From Actinokineospora xionganensis (lineage in GTDB: Bacteria; Actinomycetota; Actinomycetes; Mycobacteriales; Pseudonocardiaceae), in contig NZ_JABVED010000006.1 of assembly GCF_014323725.1 (NCBI RefSeq), forward strand, positions 1 through 64,000: a DNA stretch of 64,000 nucleotides. Reading direction: 5' to 3'. A model generated the notes under the pieces. The model was not told the DNA's origin, ran no database searches, and saw nothing but the letters and a program-made list of their open reading frames with translations. A program made the translations under genes and the position numbers. Numbering within the stretch: the first letter of the stretch is position 1; each line of letters begins with the position of its first letter. Positions 17,532-26,060 of the stretch are shown piece after piece.

Positions 17532-18558
17532 TCACCGATGCGATTGAGCGAGCATGGATACGTCACTCACGCGCAGCCGACCGTTACCAGCCGGCGGTTC
17601 CCGTCTTGCCCCATCGGCATGGTGCGGGATTGGCGTTTCACAGCCACCTGCCGGGCCAGTCCCGGTCTTCTGGTCGGCTCCACGCCCTGTTTTGGCGTCG
17701 CCCGGCCACTCCAGGTCGACGTAGTGCTTGAGGTTGATCGCGGCGTTGTGGTCCCGATCGGCGACCAGCCCACATCGCTCACACTTGAAGGTTCGGACCG
17801 CAAGGCCAAGTTTGGGTTTCACCAAGCCGCAGCTCGAGCACGTTTGGGAGGAGGGAAACCACCGGTCGGCAACAACCAGGTTCCCGCCATTCCACCGGGT
17901 CTTGTAGTCGAGTTGCCGCCTGAACTCACCGAACGAGGCATCGGCGATATGGCTTGCCAACGGGCGATTTCCGAGCATCCCGACAATGTTGAGGTCCTCG
18001 ACCACCACCGTGCGATAGCCGTCGGCAAGGGTGGTGGTGAGCTTGTGGATCGAATCCATGCGCAGGTTCGCCACCCGGGCATGAATGCGAGCGACGGCCT
18101 GCCGGGCGATGTCCCACCGTGTCAAGCACCGGGTTTGATGGAGGCTGTGATGTGCCCTGGGTTTTGCGGAGTCGGGGTACTGGACTTCATGCTGATCACC
18201 CCTAGGAGAGGTCAGCATGAAGTCCAGTAACCCGACTCCGCAAAACCCAGGGCACATCAATGTCTCCATCAAACCCGGTACGCAACACCTTGGAACATTC
18301 CGTCCACCACGGCGCCACCATGGCTTTGGCTTGGTTCCACGCCCGGCGCAACGCCGGGAGATTCCAGCCCAAGGTTGGAGTCAACATATCGGCGGCGACG
18401 CCGTAACTGGTCTCGGCTGCCCGTTGATCGAGGTTCGCCTTGACCGCGGCCAGCGCCCAATTGAACGCGAACCGGGCAGCACCAGCATGTCGCTCAAGGA
18501 CCCGGGCTTGGCTTGGGGTCGGGTCCAGGGCGAGCCGGTACGCCCGCACCACCGTCAC
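17532..18558 (-). pseudogene. tnpB: tnpB with central domain replaced by a palindrome
   Basis: Both ends of a TnpB remain. The N-terminus (TVVRAYRLALDPTPSQARVL to APWWTECSK, to about 18285) and the C-terminus (RWDIARQAVARIHARVANLR onward, from about 18120) are well preserved. The C-terminal part keeps RuvC-II VVVEDLNIVGM, an intact zinc finger (CSSCG and CERCG) and the last Asp in VADRDHNAAIN. The ~170 residues between, including RuvC-I with the first catalytic Asp, are missing. A 152-bp palindrome (18128-18279) occupies that place. The product cannot be active. Confidence 0.88.
18128..18279. repeat. 152-bp near-perfect palindrome inside tnpB relic
   Basis: The arms 18128-18195 and 18212-18279 (68 nt each) are reverse complements except for about four mismatches: a cluster within the GATGGAG-(5)-GATGTG block and one in GGGGTACT versus GGGTTACT. 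The 16-nt centre contains CCTAGG. Each arm reads ACCGGGTTTGATGGAG, then GTGCCCTGGGTTTTGCGGAG, then ACTGGACTTCATGCTGA. It looks like two opposed copies of one terminal sequence (a MITE-like element or fused IS ends) instead of ordinary tnpB sequence. Confidence 0.85.
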
Positions 18559-18791
18559 GATCCTTCACCCCCAACCTGTAGCCATCCCGACAATTCGCAG
18601 CCCGGGATCCCAGACAACCCATGCGAACCGACACGACCGACTACTCGAACTCGAATCTCGTGATCGACCACGGCGCACGACACCGTAACGTTGACGTCCG
18701 ACAGAATCTGCGAATGCGTCGAGGCGCCCGCCCGCCTGAGGCCTGCCTCGCACTCCGCATCCGAGGTGCGCCAGGCGATTACCCTGGAGGT

Positions 18792-19070
18792 ATGTGCCGC
18801 AACATTCGTGTCCTTCACAACTTCGAGCCGCCCGCGACCTCCGACGAGGTCCACGCGGCGGCCGTCCAGTACGTGCGCAAGGTCAGCGGCTCGACGAAGC
18901 CGTCGGCGGCCAACCGCGAAGCGTTCGACCGGGCCGTCGAGCAGGTGGCCGCGGTGACCCGCGAGCTGCTCGATTCCCTGGTCACCACCGCCTCCCCGCG
19001 CGACCGCGAGGTCGAGGCCGCGAAGGCAAAGGCCAGGGCCGCCGAACGCTACGGTGCGCGCGCGGAGTAA
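18792..19070 (+). CDS. DUF2277 family protein
   Basis: 92 residues from ATG 18792, with GGAGG positioned 2-8 nt upstream. The start MCRNIRVLHNFEPPATSDEV and the continuation QYVRKVSGSTKPS are the DUF2277 signature; the conserved Cys at position 2 is present. The function of the family is unknown. The rest is helical and charged. It stands alone between the second tnpB relic and a long hairpin. Confidence 0.88.
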   Translation: MCRNIRVLHNFEPPATSDEVHAAAVQYVRKVSGSTKPSAANREAFDRAVEQVAAVTRELLDSLVTTASPRDREVEAAKAKARAAERYGARAE

Positions 19071-19104
19071 CGGCGTCCCCTCCAGGGAGCCGTCACGCTC
19101 GGTC

Positions 19105-19176
19105 GAGCTGACATGCGAGAGGCCCGTGGACACGCGACGCAGTCGTCGTGTCCACGGGCCTCTCGCATGTCAGCTC
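19105..19176. terminator. 30-bp perfect inverted repeat between convergent genes
   Basis: 19105-19134 and 19147-19176 are exact reverse complements (30 bp, starting GAGCTGACATGCGAGAGG) around a 12-nt loop. It separates the convergent DUF2277 and secreted-protein genes and is suited to act in both directions. It resembles the perfect hairpin at 1552-1625 in size and in a TGACRTG core. Confidence 0.75.
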
Positions 19177-19217
19177 AAAAAGCGATCGAGCCGCGCCCCC
19201 GGAGGGGGCGCCATTAC

Positions 19218-19727
19218 TCAGCCGGTCGGGGCCGGGATGGGTGGCACCGGGACCGGAACCGGCGGCACTGGCACCGGAACCGGCAGGGGCAGCCCGCCCA
19301 GCAGGCCCGCCACCAGCGAGAGCACCAGCGTCAGCAGGGTCGAGACCAAGTCGGTCACCAAGGCGATCGGACTGGGCAGACCGGGCAGCATCTGGGGGTT
19401 CTGCTTGAGCTTCTCCTGGATCTGGGCGGACTTGTCGTCGGCCTCCTCCACGACGTGCAACGTGTTGTTGCTGCGGGCGATGTCGCGGACCTGGGCCAGG
19501 ACCGGACGCAACTCGGTCACCGAGCTGAGCAGGGCCTTGGGGTCGCCCGCTTTGTAAGCGGCGTCGATCTGGTCGTGCAGCTTTTGCAGCTGGGCGGCCG
19601 GCGCCGAGTTGGAAGCCTCCGCCGAGGCGGAAGTGGGCTGGGTCGCGGACGCCATACCTGCCCCGGCCATTGACAGCACGCTCACGGTCGCGACCGAGGC
19701 CACGAGCCGAACGAGGTGACGATTCAT
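19218..19727 (-). CDS. secreted protein with Pro-Val-rich tail, unknown function
   Basis: 169 residues. Residues 1-28 form a Sec signal peptide (MNRHLVRLVASVATVSVLSM, cleavage likely after ASA-TQ). The mature part is helical and charged (LQKLHDQIDAAYKAGDPKAL). A hydrophobic stretch follows (VSTLLTLVLSLVAGLLGGL), then a low-complexity tail of VPVPVPP repeats. The protein may stay in the envelope through the hydrophobic stretch. No family recognised. Confidence 0.75.
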   Translation of the reverse strand: MNRHLVRLVASVATVSVLSMAGAGMASATQPTSASAEASNSAPAAQLQKLHDQIDAAYKAGDPKALLSSVTELRPVLAQVRDIARSNNTLHVVEEADDKSAQIQEKLKQNPQMLPGLPSPIALVTDLVSTLLTLVLSLVAGLLGGLPLPVPVPVPPVPVPVPPIPAPTG

Positions 19728-19799
19728 CGAAAGGTCCTCTCCGGGTGTCTTCTACCGCTACTGCAGGGCTACCAGCCGGGACGGTAAGTCACCAAAGGA

Positions 19800-19955
19800 T
19801 CACCACTCGTCATCGCCCCAGGTCACACCTATCGTCACCCAGCGCACGCGGTCGAGATCCACGACAGCGTGAAGATCCTCGTCAATTAGCCACCAGAAGC
19901 GATCGGAACCGAGCCGAATCACCCACAGGAACACCAGGAACCACGTTCGGCTCAT
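19800..19955 (-). CDS. possible small Trp-rich protein
   Basis: A 51-residue frame from ATG 19955 (GTG 19982 is possible) reading MSRTWFLVFLWVIRLGSDRF and later VRWVTIGVTWGDDEW. The balanced composition with seven Trp and few Arg/Pro/Ala differs from typical high-GC shadow frames, and it ends with an acidic tail. No recognisable ribosome-binding site and no family match were found. Nothing else is seen in the 330-nt gap 19728-20057. Low confidence. Confidence 0.3.
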   Translation of the reverse strand: MSRTWFLVFLWVIRLGSDRFWWLIDEDLHAVVDLDRVRWVTIGVTWGDDEW

Positions 19956-20057
19956 TCTGTGCGGGTAATCTCGCAAAAACACTCGAAGGGGCTCTTGCTT
20001 TTTACTCCGTTCGCGCGCATACGCGCCCGAAATGGGTCGAAGCTGAACTTTTCCCAG

Positions 20058-20423
20058 TTACCACGAGGACTGGACCATCGGCCGAAGCGCGGAGTCCAGA
20101 TCGCGGAACAAAGCCACCGTCTCCGCCACGCCGGTGAGCTGCATCGTGCCGAGAACCGGGCCGGGCGGAACCGCCACGCGCAGCCGCCTGCCGCGGTGCA
20201 GACAGTGGTAATGCGCCCGCAACAGCAGCGGCGCGGTGCCCACGCTGAGGTACGTCACGCGCTCCAGGTCCACGACTACCAGCGCTTTGACCGAATCCTC
20301 GGCGCACGCGTCCTCGATCTGCTCCCGCCAGGGCTGCTCGGTCAGCAGGTCGATCCGACCCGCGGCGGCGACCACCACAGCCGAGCGGGTGCTTCGCGTG
20401 GTCACCTCCAGGGGTGGCGGCAC
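20058..20423 (-). CDS. STAS-domain protein (anti-sigma factor antagonist-like)
   Basis: 121 residues, almost entirely one STAS domain (VVVAAAGRIDLLTEQPWREQ, ALVVVDLERVTYLSVGTAPL, ETVALFRDLDSAL). These proteins normally bind anti-sigma kinases and are switched by phosphorylation of a Ser/Thr in a D-S-S/T-G loop. Here the equivalent loop reads YLSVGTAP, so the usual DS[ST]G motif is not present and control by phosphorylation may be altered. No anti-sigma kinase lies beside it. Confidence 0.8.
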   Translation of the reverse strand: MPPPLEVTTRSTRSAVVVAAAGRIDLLTEQPWREQIEDACAEDSVKALVVVDLERVTYLSVGTAPLLLRAHYHCLHRGRRLRVAVPPGPVLGTMQLTGVAETVALFRDLDSALRPMVQSSW

Positions 20424-20909
20424 GGCAGCCTCCGAGAATCAAGCACTAACGACGGTTTTGTCATCGTCGCCGGGCCGCGCGGACGCAATACACGCTGGTC
20501 GCCGTCGAGTTCGGGGCGACTATAACGGACCGAATGCATGGCCCTGACGCCGCCACGCGGAGGCGCGGGATCGAGCCCCGGAAATTCGGCGAACCGATGA
20601 ATTTCTCAGCTCATTCCCAGGCCATTCACCTGCGCTCGACCATTAATGATCATCGATGGGAGCGGAGGTCTCGGGCTTCTCCGGCTCGTCGCCTGCCGAG
20701 GCGTCGCGCTTGTCGCACGGGCGACGATCAAGGGTGATCTTGGACCAGACGAGGTCCCGCAGTTCGACGGACACACAAGATCAATCGACCGAATGGAGCA
20801 AGCTGTTACCGAAAGCGACATCGCGCCACCCGTTTGCCGTAGCGACCATCCGATCGGCCCAGCGGCCGTCCGTTGGCGGCGGATGGATCAGGCCGTCTAC
20901 CTTCTACCC
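20424..20909. other. 486-nt divergent intergenic region
   Basis: It separates the leftward STAS gene and the rightward Pr6Pr gene and must contain both promoters. It is locally less GC-rich around 20636-20656 (ACCATTAATGATCATCGATG). Open frames inside it have shadow-like composition. No RNA gene or clear repeat seen. Confidence 0.5.
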
Positions 20910-21551
20910 ATGACGATGCGAACCGCGGCCCGTACCTGGTTCGGGCTGACCGCGCTGGTGGTCCTCGCCGGACTGGTCACCCAGATCGCGGTGACATCGC
21001 AGGCCACCGAGGGCCACTTCACGACCGTGGCGGGGCGCGTGGCCAACGTGTTCTGCTTCTTCACGATCCAGTCCAACATCATCGTGATGGTCACGTGCGC
21101 GCTGCTCGCGCTCAACCCCGAGCGCCCGTCGACCGCACTGCGGGTGTTCCGGCTCGCGGGCCTGCTCGGCATCGCGATCACCGGTGTCGTCTACCACACG
21201 GTTCTGTCGAACCTCTACGAGCTGCACGGCGGCGCCGCGGTCGCGGACTTCCTGCTGCACACGATGTCCCCGCTGCTGACCATCACCGGCTGGCTGGTCT
21301 TCGGCCCGCGCGGTGGCATCGAGTACCGGGTCATCGGCCTCGCGGCGCTGTTCCCGATCGTGTGGCTGGTGTTCACCCTCGCACGCGGGCCGTTCGTCGA
21401 CTTCTACCCGTACCCGTTCGTCGACGTGCGGATACACGGCTACGTCGTCGTCATCTTCAACTGCGTGATCGTGGCGGTGTTGTTCCTGGTGCTCGCCCTC
21501 GGCGCCCGGGCGCTCGACCGCGTGCTGGTCAGGCGGACGGCCCCGGTGTAG
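20910..21551 (+). CDS. Pr6Pr family membrane protein
   Basis: 213 residues from ATG 20910 (ATG 20883 adds nine residues). Six predicted transmembrane helices, including FGLTALVVLAGLVTQIAVT, FFTIQSNIIVMVTCALLAL and HGYVVVIFNCVIVAVLFLVL. The segments FCFFTIQSNI, GVVYHTVLSNL, DFLLHTMSPLLTITGWLVFG and DFYPYPFVDV are typical of the Pr6Pr family, whose function is unknown. Its 3' end overlaps the convergent PPOX gene by 23 nt. Confidence 0.85.
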   Translation: MTMRTAARTWFGLTALVVLAGLVTQIAVTSQATEGHFTTVAGRVANVFCFFTIQSNIIVMVTCALLALNPERPSTALRVFRLAGLLGIAITGVVYHTVLSNLYELHGGAAVADFLLHTMSPLLTITGWLVFGPRGGIEYRVIGLAALFPIVWLVFTLARGPFVDFYPYPFVDVRIHGYVVVIFNCVIVAVLFLVLALGARALDRVLVRRTAPV

Positions 21552-22008
21552 CCACCCCAGGCGGGAAGCCGCCGGTGGCGATCGGACCCCAGCGGTCGAT
21601 CTCGATCCGGATCAGGCACTTGCCTTGGCTGACCATCGCCGCGCGGTACTCGTCCCAGTCCGGGTGCTCGCCGCGGATCGACCGGAAGTACTCGACGAGC
21701 GGTTCGACCGCCTCGGGCAGTTCCAGCACCTCGGCGCGGCCGTCGACCTGCACGTAGGGCCCGTCCCAGTCCTCGGAGAGCACGCAGAGCGTCGCGGCGG
21801 GGTCCCGACGCAGGTTGACCGCTTTGGCCCGCCGCGGGTACGTGGAGACCACCACACGGCCGCGCGCGTCGACCCCGTAGGTCACCGGGGACACCTGGAG
21901 GCTCCCGTCGGCCCGCCGGGTCGTCAGCACGCAGCGGGAGCGGGCGCGCAGGAAGTCGAGCAACTCGACGCGATCGGGGCGGCGGACCGTGGCGGTTCGG
22001 GGCGACAT
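21529..22008 (-). CDS. PPOX-class F420/FMN-dependent oxidoreductase
   Basis: 159 residues with the split beta-barrel fold: RCVLTTRRADGSLQVSPVTY, VVVSTYPRRAKAVNLRRDPA, GPYVQVDGRAEVLELPEAVE and a C-terminal strand IRIEIDRWGPI. Actinobacterial members bind F420 or flavin and reduce small substrates or serve in biliverdin or quinone reduction; the cofactor here is not certain. Stand-alone gene; a terminator hairpin for the gene behind it lies at 22086. Confidence 0.85.
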   Translation of the reverse strand: MSPRTATVRRPDRVELLDFLRARSRCVLTTRRADGSLQVSPVTYGVDARGRVVVSTYPRRAKAVNLRRDPAATLCVLSEDWDGPYVQVDGRAEVLELPEAVEPLVEYFRSIRGEHPDWDEYRAAMVSQGKCLIRIEIDRWGPIATGGFPPGVATPGPSA

Positions 22009-22085
22009 GCCCTCGAACCTAGTGACTCATCGAGACGAGCCACCAGGTCCTTCGGCAAACTCGACCCGCTGCGGATCGGCACCTA

Positions 22086-22119
22086 AGGGGACCGGGACGT
22101 CAGCCGTCCACGGTCCCCT
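22086..22119 (-). terminator. terminator of the desaturase gene
   Basis: AGGGGACCG (22086-22094) pairs with CGGTCCCCT (22111-22119). The stem continues inward with GGACG/CGTCC after a one-base bulge. It sits 60 nt beyond the desaturase stop. Confidence 0.6.
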
Positions 22120-22179
22120 GCCAACCGCACCATCACACGGCAGGTGACCACCGGGAGAAATTCCGGGGAGGCGGACCAG

Positions 22180-23124
22180 CTACTTGGCGAGTTTGGCCAA
22201 CCGCTGTGGCGTCGGCCAGCGGACTTCGCTGACCCAGCCGAACTTCTCGAACAGCCAGATGAGCCGGGCCGAGATGTCGATCTGACCGCGCTGGACGCCG
22301 TGGCGGGCGCTGGTCGGGTCGGCGTGGTGCAGGTTGTGCCAGGCCTCACCCATCGACAGGATCGCCAGCGGCCAGAAGTTGGTCGCCTTGTCGCGGGACT
22401 TGAACGGGCGGTTGCCCACGATGTGGCAGATCGAGTTGGTCGACCAGGTGACGTGGTGCAGGAACGACACGCGGACCAGGCTGGCCCAGAAGAACGCGGT
22501 GACCGCGCCCCACCAGGTCCAGGTGATGAGCCCGCCCAGCACCGGCGGCGCGAGCATGGTGACCGCGGTCCACATGCCGAACTGCTTGTCGATGCGGCGG
22601 ATGTCCGGGTCGGCGAGCATGTCCGGGGCGAAGCGCTCGGCGTTGGTCAGCTTGCGGTCGAAGATCCAGCCCATGTGGGCGTGCCAGAAGCCCTTGACCA
22701 GCGCGGCGGGCGAGGTGCCGAAGGCCCACGGGGAGTGCGGGTCGCCGTCGCGGTCGGCGAAGGCGTGGTGGCGGCGGTGGTCGGCGACCCAGTGCAGGAT
22801 CGGCCCCTGCAGCGACATGCTGCCGGAGATCGCGAGCCCGACGCGGACCGCGCGCTTGGCCTTGAACGCGCCATGGGTGAAGTAACGGTGGAATCCGACC
22901 GTCGTGCCCAGGCAGGTGAACGTGTAGAAGAACGCCGCCAGGCCGACGTCGACCCAGCCCAGGCCCCAGCCCCAGGCGAAGGGGACCGCGGCGATCAGGG
23001 CGACGAACGGAACGAGGATGAACAGGTACGTGCCGATCTGCGGCCACAGCCCGCGTGGCTCCCCGAACATGGGCTTGGGCCCATCCTGGTCCACTTGCGC
23101 GCTGCCCTCGACGGTCGCGGTCAT
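22180..23124 (-). CDS. acyl-CoA / fatty acid delta-9 desaturase
   Basis: 314 residues, integral-membrane di-iron desaturase. Three histidine boxes are complete: GFHRYFTHGAFK (HxxxxH), DHRRHHAFAD (HxxHH) and EAWHNLHHADPTSARHG (HxxHH with a further His). Four hydrophobic helices lie in two pairs, for example YLFILVPFVALIAAVPFAW and VTMLAPPVLGGLITWTWWG. It introduces a cis double bond into stearoyl- or palmitoyl-CoA and adjusts membrane fluidity; electrons would come from an oxidoreductase encoded elsewhere. Monocistronic with its own terminator. Confidence 0.93.
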   Translation of the reverse strand: MTATVEGSAQVDQDGPKPMFGEPRGLWPQIGTYLFILVPFVALIAAVPFAWGWGLGWVDVGLAAFFYTFTCLGTTVGFHRYFTHGAFKAKRAVRVGLAISGSMSLQGPILHWVADHRRHHAFADRDGDPHSPWAFGTSPAALVKGFWHAHMGWIFDRKLTNAERFAPDMLADPDIRRIDKQFGMWTAVTMLAPPVLGGLITWTWWGAVTAFFWASLVRVSFLHHVTWSTNSICHIVGNRPFKSRDKATNFWPLAILSMGEAWHNLHHADPTSARHGVQRGQIDISARLIWLFEKFGWVSEVRWPTPQRLAKLAK

Positions 23125-23357
23125 CTCTGCCCTCCGGCTCCTGGGTACTCACCCAGTGTGTCTGGGGGAATTAGTACCTGCTCAGCGATAAGCAAACCAG
23201 GCGTTCAGGCAGACACCAAGCATCGACGAGATGAGGCTTTGTCCGACATGCCGCTTCACGCGCGGCGCCGGGCCACAGCGAGACCCACGTCACAAACTTC
23301 GCGTACGCCCGGGCCGCGACGGCGGCTAAACGACCTGACTTCCTTACCGTGTCTACT

Positions 23358-24341
23358 TCAGGGTAGCTCGAAAAGGGCGATCGCTCGCTCGTTCAGGCTT
23401 CCCAGATACACAGTTCCCTCGTGCTCACGGACTCCGGTCACCATGTGGTAGTCCGGCGCCTTGCCGTAGAAGTCGTGCACGAGCCGCCCGGTCGCGCCAT
23501 CGACGGCCCGGACCCACACCACGCGCTTCTCCTTGGGCTGCAAGCGTTCCGGGACCCGCCAGAGCACCTGTCGGACCCGGGGCGGTGTGCGCAGCAGCAG
23601 GTCGACGACCGGGTCGCGTGGGGCCGCCATGGCGATCCAGATGAGGCCGTCGGACCCGGTGGAGATGTTGTCGGGGAACGCGGGCAGGTTGTCGACGAGC
23701 ACGTCGGACTCCCCCGCGCGGTCACCGGCGAGCCACAGCCGGTTAAGGCAGTACTCACCGGTCTGCGCGACCACGACGTAGGACTCGTCGGCGGCGAGCG
23801 CCACTCCGTTGGCGAAGTGCAAGCCATCGAGGAGGGTCTCGACCGACCCGTCCGGCGAGCGGCGCAGGAGCCTGCCGGTCCCGGAGTGCTCCAGGATGTC
23901 GGCCCGCCAGAACTCCAGGTCGAACCGGCTGGTGGAGTCGGTGAAGTAGATCGTCCCGTCCTTCGCGACCGCGGCGTTGTTGCACACCCGCAAGCCGGGC
24001 CCGGACGGGATCAGGACCTCGATCTCGCCGTTCTTCTTGTCGACCAGCAGCAGACCCTTGTCCGCGTCGCACACCAGCAGCCGCCCGTCCGGGTACAGCT
24101 CCAGGCCCAGTGGGCGGCCGCCGGTGTCGGTGATGGTGTCGAGGCGCCTGCCGTCGGCGGTGAGCCGCAGGACCCGGCCGTCCTCGACGCCGGTGAAGAC
24201 GTGGCCGTGCTCGTCGACCAGGACGTCCTCGGCGCCGGTCCCGGTCACCTGGCGGACCGTCAGCGACGGCAGCGACGCCTTCGGCTTGCGCCCGGGGCGG
24301 GGCGCCCGCCACACGACCGGTTCGATCCTCGGACGGCCCAT
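23358..24341 (-). CDS. SMP-30 / strictosidine-synthase-like beta-propeller protein
   Basis: 327 residues from ATG 24341. A six-bladed propeller is suggested by repeated strands such as EDVLVDEHGHVFTGVEDGRV, RLLVCDADKGLLLVD, GTIYFTDSTSRFDLEFW and ISTGSDGLIWIAMAAPRDPV. NNAAVAKDGTIYFTD and ANGVALAADESYVVV resemble strictosidine-synthase-like/APMAP proteins. Likely a Ca2+-dependent hydrolase or lactonase, but no substrate can be assigned. It lies 31 nt behind the histidine phosphatase gene on the same strand and could be the last gene of that operon. Confidence 0.8.
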   Translation of the reverse strand: MGRPRIEPVVWRAPRPGRKPKASLPSLTVRQVTGTGAEDVLVDEHGHVFTGVEDGRVLRLTADGRRLDTITDTGGRPLGLELYPDGRLLVCDADKGLLLVDKKNGEIEVLIPSGPGLRVCNNAAVAKDGTIYFTDSTSRFDLEFWRADILEHSGTGRLLRRSPDGSVETLLDGLHFANGVALAADESYVVVAQTGEYCLNRLWLAGDRAGESDVLVDNLPAFPDNISTGSDGLIWIAMAAPRDPVVDLLLRTPPRVRQVLWRVPERLQPKEKRVVWVRAVDGATGRLVHDFYGKAPDYHMVTGVREHEGTVYLGSLNERAIALFELP

Positions 24342-24372
24342 CGCCACTCCTGCCACTCGGTTCGCGGGTCGA

Positions 24373-25017
24373 TCAACGGTAGGTGAGGAGTTCCCGGTTC
24401 GCTCCCTCGAAATGCCCATGCTCGTTGAACGACACAAGCGACGCCCCGGAACGCCCGACGACGATCTTGGTGATCGCCGCGTTCACCACAACCCGGTTGA
24501 CCGCCACCACGCCCGCGCCCATCAGCCGCGAGCAGAGCGCGGCGATCACGCCGCCCGAGGTGAACACGAGCGCGTCACCGCCCGCCGCCACCTCGGTGAG
24601 CGCGGCGAACGCTCGGTCGGCGAAGTCGGTGTAGGTGCCGGTGCCGCCGACTTCGAGCCCGTTGCCGATCCAGTCCTGCAGCGCCCGGTCGAGCAGGGCC
24701 TGGAAGTCCCGGGGCGAGACGGGGGCGTCGACCTGCTCGCGGGCGGCGAGGGCCTGGACGAGGCCGAGGTGGTCGTACTCGTCCCACCGCCCGTCCGTCC
24801 CGCGGTCGAGGTCGATGCCCGCCGCGGCCAGCGTGGCCGTGGCGGTGTCCCGTTGGCGCGCGAGGGTGCCCGCCCAGACCTGCGCGGGTTTGACGCCTCT
24901 GGCGCGCAGTTCCTCGCCCAGCACCTTGGCCTGCTGGTGTCCGACCGGCGAGAGGACGTCGTAGTCCGCCGCGCCGAAGGAAGCCTGCCCGTGGCGCAGC
25001 AGGTAGACGACGGTCAC
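24373..25017 (-). CDS. histidine phosphatase family protein
   Basis: 214 residues from GTG 25017, which overlaps the upstream kinase stop by 4 nt (GTGA). The phosphoglycerate-mutase-like catalytic motif VYLLRHGQASFG (RHG) is at the N-terminus, with a second His expected in the C-terminal half (LVFTSGGVIAALC replaces the usual SHG, so the second catalytic His is not obvious). Acidic residue in WDEYDH. Phosphatase acting on a small phosphorylated metabolite is plausible given the kinase encoded next to it. Confidence 0.85.
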   Translation of the reverse strand: MTVVYLLRHGQASFGAADYDVLSPVGHQQAKVLGEELRARGVKPAQVWAGTLARQRDTATATLAAAGIDLDRGTDGRWDEYDHLGLVQALAAREQVDAPVSPRDFQALLDRALQDWIGNGLEVGGTGTYTDFADRAFAALTEVAAGGDALVFTSGGVIAALCSRLMGAGVVAVNRVVVNAAITKIVVGRSGASLVSFNEHGHFEGANRELLTYR

Positions 25018-26060
25018 TTGGCGATCACCTGGCGGCAGCGCCATTCCAGGTAGCCCGCGAACATCCAGAAGTCCTTGAACGCCGGGTTGTGCGTCTGGCC
25101 GTGGTGGTAGCGGTAATAGATCTGCTGCATGATCACCGCCAGCCGGAACAGGCCGAACGCCTCGTACCAGGACCAGTTCGCGGGCTTGAACCCCATCCGG
25201 TCGCAGTAGTAGTCGACGATCTCGGCGCGGGTCAGCATCCCCGGCAGGTGCGACGGCTGCCTGCGCGCCACCTTGAACACGTCGTCGTCATCGGCCTGGA
25301 TCCAGTAGGCGACGGCGCCGCCGAGGTCCATCAGCGGGTCGCCGAGCGTCGACATCTCCCAGTCGAGGACGCCGACGATGTTCCGGTCGTCGTCGAGCAC
25401 GACGTTGTCGAAGCGCCAGTCGTTGTGGATGACCACAGTGGACACGTCGTCTGGCTGGTTCGCGTCGAGCCAGGCCATGACCTCGACGAAGTCGGGAACG
25501 TTCTCGGTGCGCGCGTTGCGGAAACGCTCCGACCAGCCCTTGACCTGCCTGCCGACGTAGCCCGCGCCCTTGCCCAGGTCGGTGAGACCAGCGGCGGCCG
25601 GGTCGACCTGGTGCAGGTCGACCAGCCGGTCGATGAGCTTCGTCGACAAGGCGCGCGCCTCGGCCTCGCTCAGCGTCATGCCCTCGGGCAGGTCGCCGCG
25701 CAGGATGGTGCCCGGAATCCGTTCCATGACATAGAAATCGGACCCGAGCACCGACTCGTCCGTGCACAGGCCGAGCACCGTCGGGACATACGGGTACACC
25801 GGCCTGAGCGCCTGCTGGACCCGAAACTCGCGCTTCATGTCGTGCGCGGAGGCGGCCTTCTTGCCGACCGGGGGCCGCCGCAGGATCAGCTCGCGGTCGG
25901 GGTAGGTCAGCAGATAGGTCAGGTTCGAGGCGCCGCCGGGAAACTGGCGCACCGTGGGCTCGTCGACCAGTCCATCCACAATGGACGATAGCCAGCTGTG
26001 GACCGCCACGGCGTCGAAGCTGTCCTCCGACCGGACCTCCCGGGTCTCGTCCACGGTCAT
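25014..26060 (-). CDS. APH-type phosphotransferase (ACAD10/11 or LvaA-like kinase)
   Basis: 348 residues from ATG 26060, overlapping the SDR stop by 4 nt. Protein-kinase-like fold: RQFPGGASNLTYLLTY, ELILRRPP (nucleotide Lys/Arg region), catalytic loop VVIHNDWRFDNVVLD and metal-binding GVLDWEMSTLGDPLMDLG. These segments match the phosphotransferase subgroup that includes the kinase domains of human ACAD10/11 and bacterial LvaA, which phosphorylate hydroxyacyl-CoA. Its operon contains an acyl-CoA dehydrogenase, which strengthens that reading. Not an antibiotic-resistance enzyme by context. Confidence 0.88.
   Translation of the reverse strand: MTVDETREVRSEDSFDAVAVHSWLSSIVDGLVDEPTVRQFPGGASNLTYLLTYPDRELILRRPPVGKKAASAHDMKREFRVQQALRPVYPYVPTVLGLCTDESVLGSDFYVMERIPGTILRGDLPEGMTLSEAEARALSTKLIDRLVDLHQVDPAAAGLTDLGKGAGYVGRQVKGWSERFRNARTENVPDFVEVMAWLDANQPDDVSTVVIHNDWRFDNVVLDDDRNIVGVLDWEMSTLGDPLMDLGGAVAYWIQADDDDVFKVARRQPSHLPGMLTRAEIVDYYCDRMGFKPANWSWYEAFGLFRLAVIMQQIYYRYHHGQTHNPAFKDFWMFAGYLEWRCRQVIAK

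Noticed and set aside
20424-20909. A coding gene in the divergent gap
   Set aside because: The frames there have shadow-like composition and no start signals or motifs.
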